Of a stretch of 64,000 nt of DNA, positions 32,901-39,645 are shown one piece after another. The notes beneath the pieces were generated by a model that worked only from the letters and a program-made list of their open reading frames with translations, did no database searches and was not told where the DNA came from. Within the stretch, counting starts at the first letter, position 1, and every line of letters begins with the position of its first letter. The translations under genes were made by a program, and so were the position numbers. The DNA comes from Naematelia aurantialba. Lineage: Eukaryota; Basidiomycota; Tremellomycetes; Tremellales; Naemateliaceae. The stretch covers positions 62,001 to 126,000 of the forward strand of contig JAKFAO010000006.1 of NCBI GenBank assembly GCA_021527695.1. Direction: 5' to 3'.

Positions 32901-34328
32901 AGCCAATTCCCTCTCAATGGTTGATCTCAAAACCTCCACCTGAGACGGGTTCAGCTCGTACAATGGCGCCAGACGAAGCTTAGCCTCAGGTTTCAGCGAG
33001 AACTTCAAGTCATACTCCCTATGAGGTGGCAAGGTCTCGGTTCCCCATCTAGGATGGAATATATCAAGGTAACCTTGGTATGTCACGGGAACTTGACTTG
33101 TGATCTCGTCTAATTCCTCGGGAGTCAACTCGAGTTCACCGAAGCTCGGCAACGTCTCTACTCCGACGAAGGATTGGTCGAATTCTGGCGACTCGTCGAC
33201 TGCACACAGTCGCTCGACGCTTTCCTCTCGATTTCCTGTAGGAGCGTCACGAGATATCCAACGACTAGGTTGTCTCACCGGTATGCTGTTAGGAAACCTG
33301 AGGACTCCTCCAGGAATCCTGACATCCGGGGTCATTCCCTCCCTGAACCTGACCTTGGACCTTGAACGATTCGACGACTTGGACTTGAACGCGCTCTTGA
33401 GCTCGACGACTCCCTTGATGGAACCGAGCGACTCCTCGCGTCCCCTGAGCATGGGGGCTGGCTTGGAACTTGACTTGGGACTGGACGTGGACGTGGGCTT
33501 GGACATGGAATTGGACGAATCCAATGCTGGGACTGTGGCGATGGGGGTCTTAGCCTCGGGCATGGGCAAGGGCATGGATTTGCTCGGGGACGATGGTATT
33601 TTGACGACTATTGGTTCGTCACTCGACGAAAGCATTCTCGATCGTCGAGTCGAAACCAATCGTTCACCGAAGTCGAGAGTTACTCCGTGCTCTTTGAGCC
33701 AGGAGTAACCGAGAACAATGTCCGCCCCTGATAGGCGAGTAACATCGAATCTTTCAACCCTGGTCGATCCCACTACTGTGAGCGGGGCCTCGACGTACCA
33801 CTTGATTGGTCCCGCTTTGCTTGGCTCCCCGTCAAACAAGGTTAGTCGACGAGGTTTGGTATGTGGGTATTTGTCGAATCCCTCGGAGTCGACGAAACCC
33901 TCGTCGATGAAGTTACCACTAGCTCCGGAATCAAGGAGTATCGTGGCCAACGAATCGGACTCGCCTAGTTGCCCAGCAACGACAGCCTGGTCTTTGGAGA
34001 GTCTAAAAGGCTCACCACAATTCAAAGATATATTTCGTTTGTCGATGATCGACGAATGGGTATCTTGACTCGACGAATGTACAGTTTTTGTCGAGTCGAT
34101 GTCTACAAGTGAGTCCGAACTATCCATAGTACGAGCTAAGGAGGTAGCAGAGAGCACTAAATTGGCGGGATATGTAGTCTCTGCGGCAAGCATATCCCTC
34201 AATCTTTTGGCTCCTCCTTGGTGCCCGGTCCGGGGACAGGAGAAGGTCTGCTGGGAGTGGGCGGGAGTGGACGAGATCCCATCCTCGTAAGGGGACAGTT
34301 TGGGAGGAAATGCCCCGATTGTCCACAC
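29967..34328 (-). CDS. pol: chromovirus Pol polyprotein (PR-RT-RH-IN-chromodomain), read by -1 frameshift
   Basis: An open frame of 1,453 codons, in -1 phase to Gag and overlapping its end. Protease: ILLDSGASGNFID. RT: FFVPKKDGRSRMVVDFRRLN, KLDLVGAYQL, GLKNAPAVFQ and the active-site YIDDILIH. RNase H: QADASLYGWGFV and TEKEFLAIVMAF. Integrase: an HHCC zinc domain (HPGVSKML...CAVCQRT), Asp in SMDFIEELP, Asp in IISDRGSKF and Glu in GQTERVNQ. The last about 55 residues (FEISGIVDSRRNRRGKLEYL, then VEWLGYEG and TWELAENC) are a chromodomain, which steers integration to marked chromatin in related elements. No internal stop or frameshift is seen, so it should be functional. The ORF's first codons are not a start; synthesis enters at the slip site at 34298-34304. 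Confidence 0.96.
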   Translation of the reverse strand: MWTIGAFPPKLSPYEDGISSTPAHSQQTFSCPRTGHQGGAKRLRDMLAAETTYPANLVLSATSLARTMDSSDSLVDIDSTKTVHSSSQDTHSSIIDKRNISLNCGEPFRLSKDQAVVAGQLGESDSLATILLDSGASGNFIDEGFVDSEGFDKYPHTKPRRLTLFDGEPSKAGPIKWYVEAPLTVVGSTRVERFDVTRLSGADIVLGYSWLKEHGVTLDFGERLVSTRRSRMLSSSDEPIVVKIPSSPSKSMPLPMPEAKTPIATVPALDSSNSMSKPTSTSSPKSSSKPAPMLRGREESLGSIKGVVELKSAFKSKSSNRSRSKVRFREGMTPDVRIPGGVLRFPNSIPVRQPSRWISRDAPTGNREESVERLCAVDESPEFDQSFVGVETLPSFGELELTPEELDEITSQVPVTYQGYLDIFHPRWGTETLPPHREYDLKFSLKPEAKLRLAPLYELNPSQVEVLRSTIERELAAGRIRPSNSPYGSPTFFVPKKDGRSRMVVDFRRLNQATVPDAYPLPLISQIINELGQSKYFTKLDLVGAYQLLRVAPGNEHLTAFRTQLGMFESLVVRDGLKNAPAVFQHFLNEVFRDLIGRGVTIYIDDILIHASTLDELRDLTRRVFDIVRKTSLFLKASKCEFEKESVTFLGFVVSNNGVGANSEYVQGIVDFPAPRTVRQVRRFLGMASYYRRFVPHFAKIAGPLHKLTGKDVPFVWEKGQQAAFDDIKRLMTTAPVLAHFSPEFETIVQADASLYGWGFVISQINSETGHEHPVAIESGAFQGSELNYTVTEKEFLAIVMAFRRKRHLLMQVKSTVITDHLNLTYWMEPRQLNPRQARWVDLLSGFDYNIVYRPGVHATYPDALSRRPDYQPGPLAEQEETLVQALPSLNESSTVTTSLSHMIRALTVVDDDGNNEDVVDGEGIDETHEADSLGDDDGGLISIEDMAEGVDEDPELEQVRVELSTEVVESEEDSSSTEGTRRLTGFCRRLGMPDGTKVEQSGRGLLRVGGRLYIPNHKDLRLKILKSRHESSLAGHPGVSKMLELVQREYCWLGLRRDVERFVRGCAVCQRTKPSRQSPHGFLQSLEIADGPWTSISMDFIEELPKSSGYNSILVVVDRLTKWAIFVPTTTRLSTAKLVDLVIDNVVTQHGFPKSIISDRGSKFTSRLWVAMNQALGTKVCLSTAFHPQTDGQTERVNQILEQYLRVFVDYNQDNWSSLLSRAAFSYNNSIHSTIKMSPFFANFGYNARWVEEIDEFESDVPPVVEKVKSLTEVHDLCKRNIELANQEYAKQYNRRRQEGPTFKVDDLVMLSLENVKTRRPMKKMDIRYGGPYRVMAKVGTRAYRLSLPESMKIHNVFHVSLLRPFRAAEFPGQSYVPPGPVEIDEEVGDSFEISGIVDSRRNRRGKLEYLVEWLGYEGTDEAVTWELAENCEGARETIEAFHLNHPEKPGP

Positions 34329-35422
34329 CTGTAACAGGCGTTTTCTACTCGCCGCCTCTCTCTCTCTCTCTCGGGGAGAGATCCCCGAGGCACAGGCCCC
34401 AAAGAACTCGACGAGTTCTCAACCGGTGGGCGAGGTCCTTGAAGCTCTCGCCCAAGGTTGGAAGGGGTGGCCGAAGAAGAAGAGGGAGTAGGCGGGAGGA
34501 AGGGCTTAGTCAATGGGGCCCTTCCCGCCTCCGGCCTGCGCGCCGACTCGGCCTTTCTCTCCTGGTCCCGGACACGGAGACGATTGTCGAGAGGGACAAC
34601 AAATCGGATTAACTCGTCGAAACTCTCAAACTCTCGGCCATGTCGAGCCAGTTCGTCTTTCATAGTTGACGAGAGACCATCTATAGCCTTGTCAACTATA
34701 GGTTCCTGGTCTCTCCAACCCAGGACTGCAATCAGCTCTCTCATTCGAGCGAAGTACTCAGAGGCAGTTCCCGTCTGTCTCAACTCCTTGAGATTTCGAC
34801 GAGCCGTACCCCTCTCGTCGGGGTCCCCGAAATTATCCTTAAGATACCTCACAAAGGCATCTCTCGACGAAAGCTCGATAGCCGGGGGAACTGCTGTTGC
34901 CAATGGTCGAACGGCGTCGAGAGCTACACCTCGTAAGTAACTCATCATGAACGTCACCTTGATCTCCTCAGTGTAGTACCGAGAGGGCTGAAGCTTGAAC
35001 ACCAGATCACATTCCATAATGAACTGGTTGAGTTTCTCGGGAGCTCGACCATTGAAGGTATCGGGCTCTCGAGCTTTTGGTTCCTTGAAGTTTGACGAGG
35101 GACTCGACGAATCCCTGACGAATCGCTCGCGCTCCCACTGTTGGTGTTGCTGCTGTGTGGCTATGGCGCTCATATACGCCATCATTTGCTGTTGGAAAAC
35201 AGCAGGGTCTATGACAGGCGGGACGAAAGGGGTGTGGGAGGCTCGCTCCGGGCTCTGTTGTGGGGAAGGATCTCGTCGAGACCCCTCTTGTCGCTCGTCG
35301 ATCTGCTCACCGAAGTCGACGAACGAACCCGAACCCTCGGGGTCCTCTTGAACCCCAGAGTTCAATCGTCCCTGATCTCGCGCTGCTTGGCGAGTGACTC
35401 GTGAGGAAGGTGGAATGGACAT
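34199..35422 (-). CDS. gag: chromovirus Gag
   Basis: 407 residues from ATG 35422 (MSIPPSSRVTRQ). The start was chosen as the first ATG after the 5' LTR and primer site; the upstream open frame begins inside the LTR. The retrotransposon Gag core spans roughly residues 110-250 (FNGRAPEKLNQFIMECDLVF, YLRGVALDAVRPL, DNFGDPDERGTARRNLKEL). A zinc knuckle CYRCGQSGHFLPNC lies near residue 375, preceded by an Arg/Glu-rich run (RERERERRR) that shows up as a TC microsatellite in DNA. The -1 slip site lies within the zinc knuckle codons. Confidence 0.93.
   Translation of the reverse strand: MSIPPSSRVTRQAARDQGRLNSGVQEDPEGSGSFVDFGEQIDERQEGSRRDPSPQQSPERASHTPFVPPVIDPAVFQQQMMAYMSAIATQQQHQQWERERFVRDSSSPSSNFKEPKAREPDTFNGRAPEKLNQFIMECDLVFKLQPSRYYTEEIKVTFMMSYLRGVALDAVRPLATAVPPAIELSSRDAFVRYLKDNFGDPDERGTARRNLKELRQTGTASEYFARMRELIAVLGWRDQEPIVDKAIDGLSSTMKDELARHGREFESFDELIRFVVPLDNRLRVRDQERKAESARRPEAGRAPLTKPFLPPTPSSSSATPSNLGRELQGPRPPVENSSSSLGPVPRGSLPERERERRRVENACYRCGQSGHFLPNCPLTRMGSRPLPPTPSRPSPVPGPGTKEEPKD
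34298..34304 (-). promoter_or_regulatory. -1 ribosomal frameshift heptamer C CCA AAC (Gag to Pol)
   Basis: The minus strand reads CTC CCA AAC TGT in the Gag frame (LPNC of the zinc knuckle). Slipping back one base on CCCAAAC gives CCC AAA CTG, which is exactly the Pol frame (PKLSPYED). It fits the X XXY YYZ rule. The downstream sequence is GC-rich, but I did not fold it. Confidence 0.75.
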
Positions 35423-35456
35423 GGCGTTAACTTGGCTTGATGGTTGTGCGCGGTAA

Positions 35457-35470
35457 CAGCGATCCTCGAT
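35457..35470 (-). promoter_or_regulatory. chromovirus self-priming primer binding site
   Basis: Two bases inside the 5' LTR edge the element strand reads ATCGAGGATCGCTG. It is perfectly complementary (14 nt) to CAGCGATCCTCGAT inside the LTR (35724-35711), which lies 34 nt after a TATATA box and so is the likely 5' end of the RNA. This is the Tf1/Tf2 self-priming layout. No tRNA 3'-end complement was recognised. Confidence 0.75.
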
Positions 35471-35472
35471 AC

Positions 35473-35885
35473 TGTCACGATGCTCCGGTCTAACTTCGGC
35501 GACCTGGGACCGCTGCACAACGACTGGCTTGGAAGTGGACGAGTTCCGCGCGAACTCGTTGAGAGAATGAGGAAAGCCTTGACTTGGGACTGGGACGTGG
35601 AGTTGGGGGGACGTGGACTGAGACCTGGGCGATCTAGAAGAACTCAGATGAGTGGTTGTAGACCCGTCGAAGTTAGAGCGAGATCGTTGGGTCTTGGACT
35701 ATGGGACTCAATCGAGGATCGCTGAGGAACCTCACTACAATCCGGTAAATTCTATATACTCTCGTCGAGACGAGTAGATACTCGCTCAACCTAGACGAGT
35801 TCCTCAAGCCCCACGTGACAGCCATGCCGCCATCCCGGTCGCGTGGATAGTCACGTGACGACTCGACGACGTCTCCGTCATGACA
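35473..35885 (-). repeat. chromovirus 5' LTR (413 bp)
   Basis: Appears identical to 28063-28475. On the element strand, TATATA (35758-35753) precedes the predicted transcript start at about 35724. CACGTGAC words near the outer end could be E-box-like promoter sites. Confidence 0.96.
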
Positions 35886-35890
35886 GCTTC

Positions 35891-38800
35891 ATTCGATCAG
35901 ATGGAGGAGGCGAATACGTTAGCGATCGTGCAAACGTATGGTACTCTATGAAGGGTATTATACATCAAGTCTCGCCACGATATACGCCCGAGTTAAATGG
36001 TACGGCTGAACGATTCAACCGTACGCTCAAAGAGATGGCTGCTTCGATGCTATCTACAGCTTCGCTCAATCACGACTATTGGGATTATGCTGTACGATAC
36101 GCTTCAGTCATGCTTATGAAGACAAGTCAAAATCGAGAGGGCGTAAATGCATGGTTCAACCTCACTGGTCGAAAGCCTCACCTTGCAAAGTCGTTCGCAT
36201 TCGGCGAGTTCGTATACGTTCAGATCCCTTCTGAAACTCGCAACAAATCGCAACTAGACTTCAACAAGGGAGAGTTGGCCAGAGTACTGGGACAGTATGA
36301 GGGCATGAGTGGGTGGATCGTACGATTCGAACGAGATGGACATATCCTAGTCAGCAGGGATGTCAAAAGCGCAAACGTAATGCCTATGCCCATACGACCG
36401 CACACACCACCTACGAGTACGCCTCAGAGCGTACAGCCTCAGCCTATAGTGGTACCTCAGCCACTGGTAGTAGAACCTCTACCAGCACCACAACCAGTAC
36501 GACCACCTACGCCCCCTCAAGTCGTAACACCCATACCTGCAGTCGAACGTATGGTAACTCCACCCCCTGTGGACCCTACACCTATCCTTGAGACTCCTGT
36601 AGAGGAGGTGCGTGCGCCTGTGCGTATGCTCCCTGCAAGGCAAAGTCAAAGGTTGAGGGAGAAAGGGGAGAACAGGGGGAGCGTATCGCATACGACTTGG
36701 CACGGAGCGAATGCAAGGGCTGCATACCTTGCATCAGAGGTCGCAATGATACTTGCGATTAAAGGTGATACGACTGCACCTACAACAGCTACAGAAGCAC
36801 TTGCGAGTGCGGATCGAAAGCACTGGATCGAAGCTATGGAGAAAGAGCTTACAAATATCGAAGGCAAAGACACTTGGGAAGAAACAGTACTCCCACACGA
36901 TCGAAAGGCTATCGACTCACGATGGGTCTTTGCGATCAAGCGCGATGCAAATGGACGCATCGTGAAGTACAAAGCGAGATTGGTTGCAAAAGGCTTCTCT
37001 CAACAGCCTGGAGTTGATTACGAAGAAACGTATGCTCCAGTTGGTCGCATGGTCAGTCTGCGGCTACTCCTCACAATCGCAGCCGCATACGATCTGGAAC
37101 TACATCAGGCAGATGTAGAGGGAGCCTACCTGAATGGGAGGCTAGAAGAGGAGATCTACATGCGATATCCCGATGCGGTCGTACATGCACCTGGGTGCAA
37201 TGCATTACGACTCAAAGGTTCGCTTTACGGTCTCAAACAGTCCGCACGCATATGGTGGACAGAACTGGGTGATGCGCTTGCATACCTAGGCTTTGTTCGA
37301 TTGGAATCTGACTGGGGAATGTACTACAAGTCTTCGACTCGATCGAATGGCCCTATCATTCTACTCGCATACGTGGACGATTTGGTCATTGCAGCGCACG
37401 ACCAACATACGATCAATACACTTATGGACCATCTTAAGGCCAAGTGGTCTATGACAGAGATGGGAGAGATGACCCAGATCCTAGGCCTGAAGGTTAATCG
37501 TGATCGTACACGCAAGGTCATAACTCTCAGTCAACCAGCATACATCGAACAGGTTGCAACACGATTCGATACCACAAAACAATCGTATACGACTCCTCTC
37601 CCAGCATATTCGGGAGACATCGTACACGATACAGACACTACGACTGCAATCCAAACCACCTTCCAAGAGCTCATAGGCTGCTTGATGTGGATCGCAGGTT
37701 CGACGCGACCCAACATATGCTACGCTGCACGCTACCTATCACGATTTAGTGCGAAACCATTCGAGACCCACTGGCAGCTTGCAAAGCGCACGCTTTCGTA
37801 CCTCTTACGCACGAAAGACTACGCTCTTACGCTTGGAGGTCAACCTAGTCCCTTGCAGGGGTGGGTTGATGCTGACTATGCTGGATGTAAGGAAACTCGA
37901 AAGTCTACGACCGGATACGTCTTCAAGTTCTGCGACAGTACGATTAACTGGCAATCGAAGCGACAATCTACGGTTGCGCAGTCTACGCTCGAAGCTGAGT
38001 ATATCGCAGCATCCGAAGCCGCACGTGAGGCTACATGGCTGCGATCACTTCTCTCTGAACTTGGATTCAAACAAGATACGACTCGATTGCATTGTGATAA
38101 CAAGGGTGCAATAATACTCGCAAACAATCCGGGAACGCACGCACGATCGAAGCACATCGATGTGCGATACCACTACATTCGTAGTAAGGTGGATGCAGGT
38201 GAACTGAACCTGGTCTACATTCAAAGTGGATTACAAGATGCAGACATGCTTACGAAGGCATTGCCTCGCGATTCGCATGAACGCAATTGCCAGCGCATAC
38301 GATTGGAGGCCCCATGCTTGCACGATAAAGGGTCACACACAAACACGAGCGCGTTTATGATCTCGAACACGAGCGCGTTTGAGATCTCAAACATGATTCC
38401 TACGACTCTCTCGGATCCCATGATATCAAACACAACTCCTACACTCTCGAACTCAAACGCAACTCCGCACGACATGAGCGCAAAAATCGACAAGCGTGAG
38501 GTGAATGCCTTGTTCATCCTTGAACATGGTCACCCTGCGATCGAACCATGCATGCGATGCATTCGACTCAAGCACGAATGCGTCTTCCTCATGCGATTCG
38601 ATGCGGATGCAAACAAAATCTTCAAGTGTGCCAAGTGCACAAGGGCAGGTCAGGCCTGCATTGTAAATGACGAAGATGTGCGATACACCGACCGCATGCA
38701 CGAACTCGCACGACCACGATCGGAAGTCGTGCGACCACGAGCTGCGAAGGTTACGGCCTCGATTCCAGCAAAGCACATACGCTTCGAGGACTACGACAAT

Positions 38801-38998
38801 ACTACGCACGATGCACACAAGGATACCGATGCGTACGAGACTGCACATGACATGCTAAAGGATACGACAATCGAGACCGCTCACGATGCGTGCGATCACA
38901 TCCTCAAGGCCATCAACAACCAAAATGTACCGGGTCATATACAGAGCCAGTTGGCAAGAGTACTTGAACAGTTCGAGTACGAGCTCGAGTACGAGTAG
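35891..38998 (+). CDS. copia polyprotein, 3' part (integrase C-half, RT, RNase H, cysteine-rich extension)
   Basis: 1,035 residues continuing the frame that was cut at 28062. Integrase: second Asp in FIRSDGGGEY and Glu in LNGTAERFNRTLKEM. A Pro-rich linker precedes the RT, which has WVFAIKRDANG, KARLVAKGFSQQ, QADVEGAYLNG and active-site YVDDLVIA. RNase H: GWVDADYAGC, TLEAEYIAASEA and HIDVRYHYIR. After the usual copia end (ADMLTKALP) the frame runs on for about 240 residues. That extension holds a cysteine module, C-x2-C-x6-C-x15-C-x2-C-x6-C (38549-38659), and His/Asp-rich segments. The extension has no recognised function. Confidence 0.95.
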   Translation: MRSDGGGEYVSDRANVWYSMKGIIHQVSPRYTPELNGTAERFNRTLKEMAASMLSTASLNHDYWDYAVRYASVMLMKTSQNREGVNAWFNLTGRKPHLAKSFAFGEFVYVQIPSETRNKSQLDFNKGELARVLGQYEGMSGWIVRFERDGHILVSRDVKSANVMPMPIRPHTPPTSTPQSVQPQPIVVPQPLVVEPLPAPQPVRPPTPPQVVTPIPAVERMVTPPPVDPTPILETPVEEVRAPVRMLPARQSQRLREKGENRGSVSHTTWHGANARAAYLASEVAMILAIKGDTTAPTTATEALASADRKHWIEAMEKELTNIEGKDTWEETVLPHDRKAIDSRWVFAIKRDANGRIVKYKARLVAKGFSQQPGVDYEETYAPVGRMVSLRLLLTIAAAYDLELHQADVEGAYLNGRLEEEIYMRYPDAVVHAPGCNALRLKGSLYGLKQSARIWWTELGDALAYLGFVRLESDWGMYYKSSTRSNGPIILLAYVDDLVIAAHDQHTINTLMDHLKAKWSMTEMGEMTQILGLKVNRDRTRKVITLSQPAYIEQVATRFDTTKQSYTTPLPAYSGDIVHDTDTTTAIQTTFQELIGCLMWIAGSTRPNICYAARYLSRFSAKPFETHWQLAKRTLSYLLRTKDYALTLGGQPSPLQGWVDADYAGCKETRKSTTGYVFKFCDSTINWQSKRQSTVAQSTLEAEYIAASEAAREATWLRSLLSELGFKQDTTRLHCDNKGAIILANNPGTHARSKHIDVRYHYIRSKVDAGELNLVYIQSGLQDADMLTKALPRDSHERNCQRIRLEAPCLHDKGSHTNTSAFMISNTSAFEISNMIPTTLSDPMISNTTPTLSNSNATPHDMSAKIDKREVNALFILEHGHPAIEPCMRCIRLKHECVFLMRFDADANKIFKCAKCTRAGQACIVNDEDVRYTDRMHELARPRSEVVRPRAAKVTASIPAKHIRFEDYDNTTHDAHKDTDAYETAHDMLKDTTIETAHDACDHILKAINNQNVPGHIQSQLARVLEQFEYELEYE

Positions 38999-39140
38999 CG
39001 AACACGTTCGCTTTCGGAATTCACATAGACATTCATTTCGCTCGACCTTTACCACCCTCGACAATCCGTACGATCCGTACGCTCGCTCACTCGCACTCAC
39101 TCTCTCTGTCTCTCTCTTTCTTGTACTCCAAGCTGGCATA

Positions 39141-39147
39141 GGGGGAG
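39141..39147 (+). promoter_or_regulatory. copia polypurine tract
   Basis: GGGGGAG directly precedes the 3' LTR, the standard place for plus-strand priming. Confidence 0.8.
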
Positions 39148-39264
39148 TGTTAGGAAATGCCACGCTCGGAGTTTGATTAGCAGTCCAAAGTACGAGGTCC
39201 TTACGATCTCGTACGACTCGAAACTATCTCTTCGAATGCACCATCGTATAAGAAGAATCCGACA
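39148..39264 (+). repeat. copia 3' LTR (117 bp)
   Basis: Identical by eye to the 5' LTR. The target duplication AGAAA follows at 39265-39269. Confidence 0.95.
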
Positions 39265-39269
39265 AGAAA

Positions 39270-39645
39270 GAGATTAGATCAGGCGGGGTGGCTGCCTCTT
39301 TCCTTCCTGAGGCCCAACATCTCCCAGCGACTGTTGGTTGCTCGACTGCATGTTCTCCAGGCGATGCATATGCCATCCTGCCCAAGCTTCACAGCAAGTA
39401 GACATTTGCAATGAAGAGTTTGGCTACTGTTGCTTGCTTGCTCGACGGGGGGCTTCACATCGGAAATTCCCACGCGCGGCTGGGCGTTTTGTATGCGTGC
39501 CTGAATCCAAGCTCCAGCCTTTTGATCTCTCTGTGCTATTACAATTCTGATTCTCATCAATCACCGGATCATTCCGCTGATCCCAAAGGCCTCGTCGTCG
39601 TCGTCGTGCTCGTGCTCGTGCTCGTCCCCCCCCGTCCCCCTCGTC
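39270..39645. promoter_or_regulatory. promoter region of the GT71 gene, right part of a split divergent promoter
   Basis: 376 bases. Joined with 25906-26032 it would form a divergent promoter of about 500 bp between the GT-like gene and the GT71 gene. A TCGTCG and GTGCTC simple stretch (39590-39630) lies just before the start. No gene seen. Confidence 0.55.

Larger units (their letters stand above)
28063..35885 (-). mobile_element. Ty3/gypsy chromovirus, 7,823 bp, inserted in the copia integrase
   Basis: The two 413-bp LTRs (28063-28475 and 35473-35885) look identical, with TG...CA ends and a 5-bp duplication GCTTC (28058-28062 and 35886-35890). Gag and Pol are on the minus strand, so the right LTR is the 5' LTR. 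Pol has the gypsy order protease, RT, RNase H, integrase, and ends in a chromodomain. Both main frames are open. A 14-nt self-complementary priming pair, a -1 frameshift heptamer and a spliced gene on the opposite strand are described separately. Identical LTRs and intact frames suggest it may still be active. Confidence 0.97.
26033..39264 (+). mobile_element. Ty1/copia LTR retrotransposon (5.4 kb) split by a nested chromovirus
   Basis: The two 117-bp LTRs (26033-26149 and 39148-39264) look identical and have TG...CA ends, flanked by AGAAA. A tRNA-like primer site follows the left LTR, and a purine run GGGGGAG (39141-39147) precedes the right LTR. The polyprotein order is Gag, protease, integrase, RT, RNase H, which defines copia. 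Without the nested Ty3 element (28063-35885 plus its 5-bp duplication) the element would be 5,404 bp with one open frame of 1,636 codons. Identical LTRs mean the insertion is recent. Confidence 0.96.
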
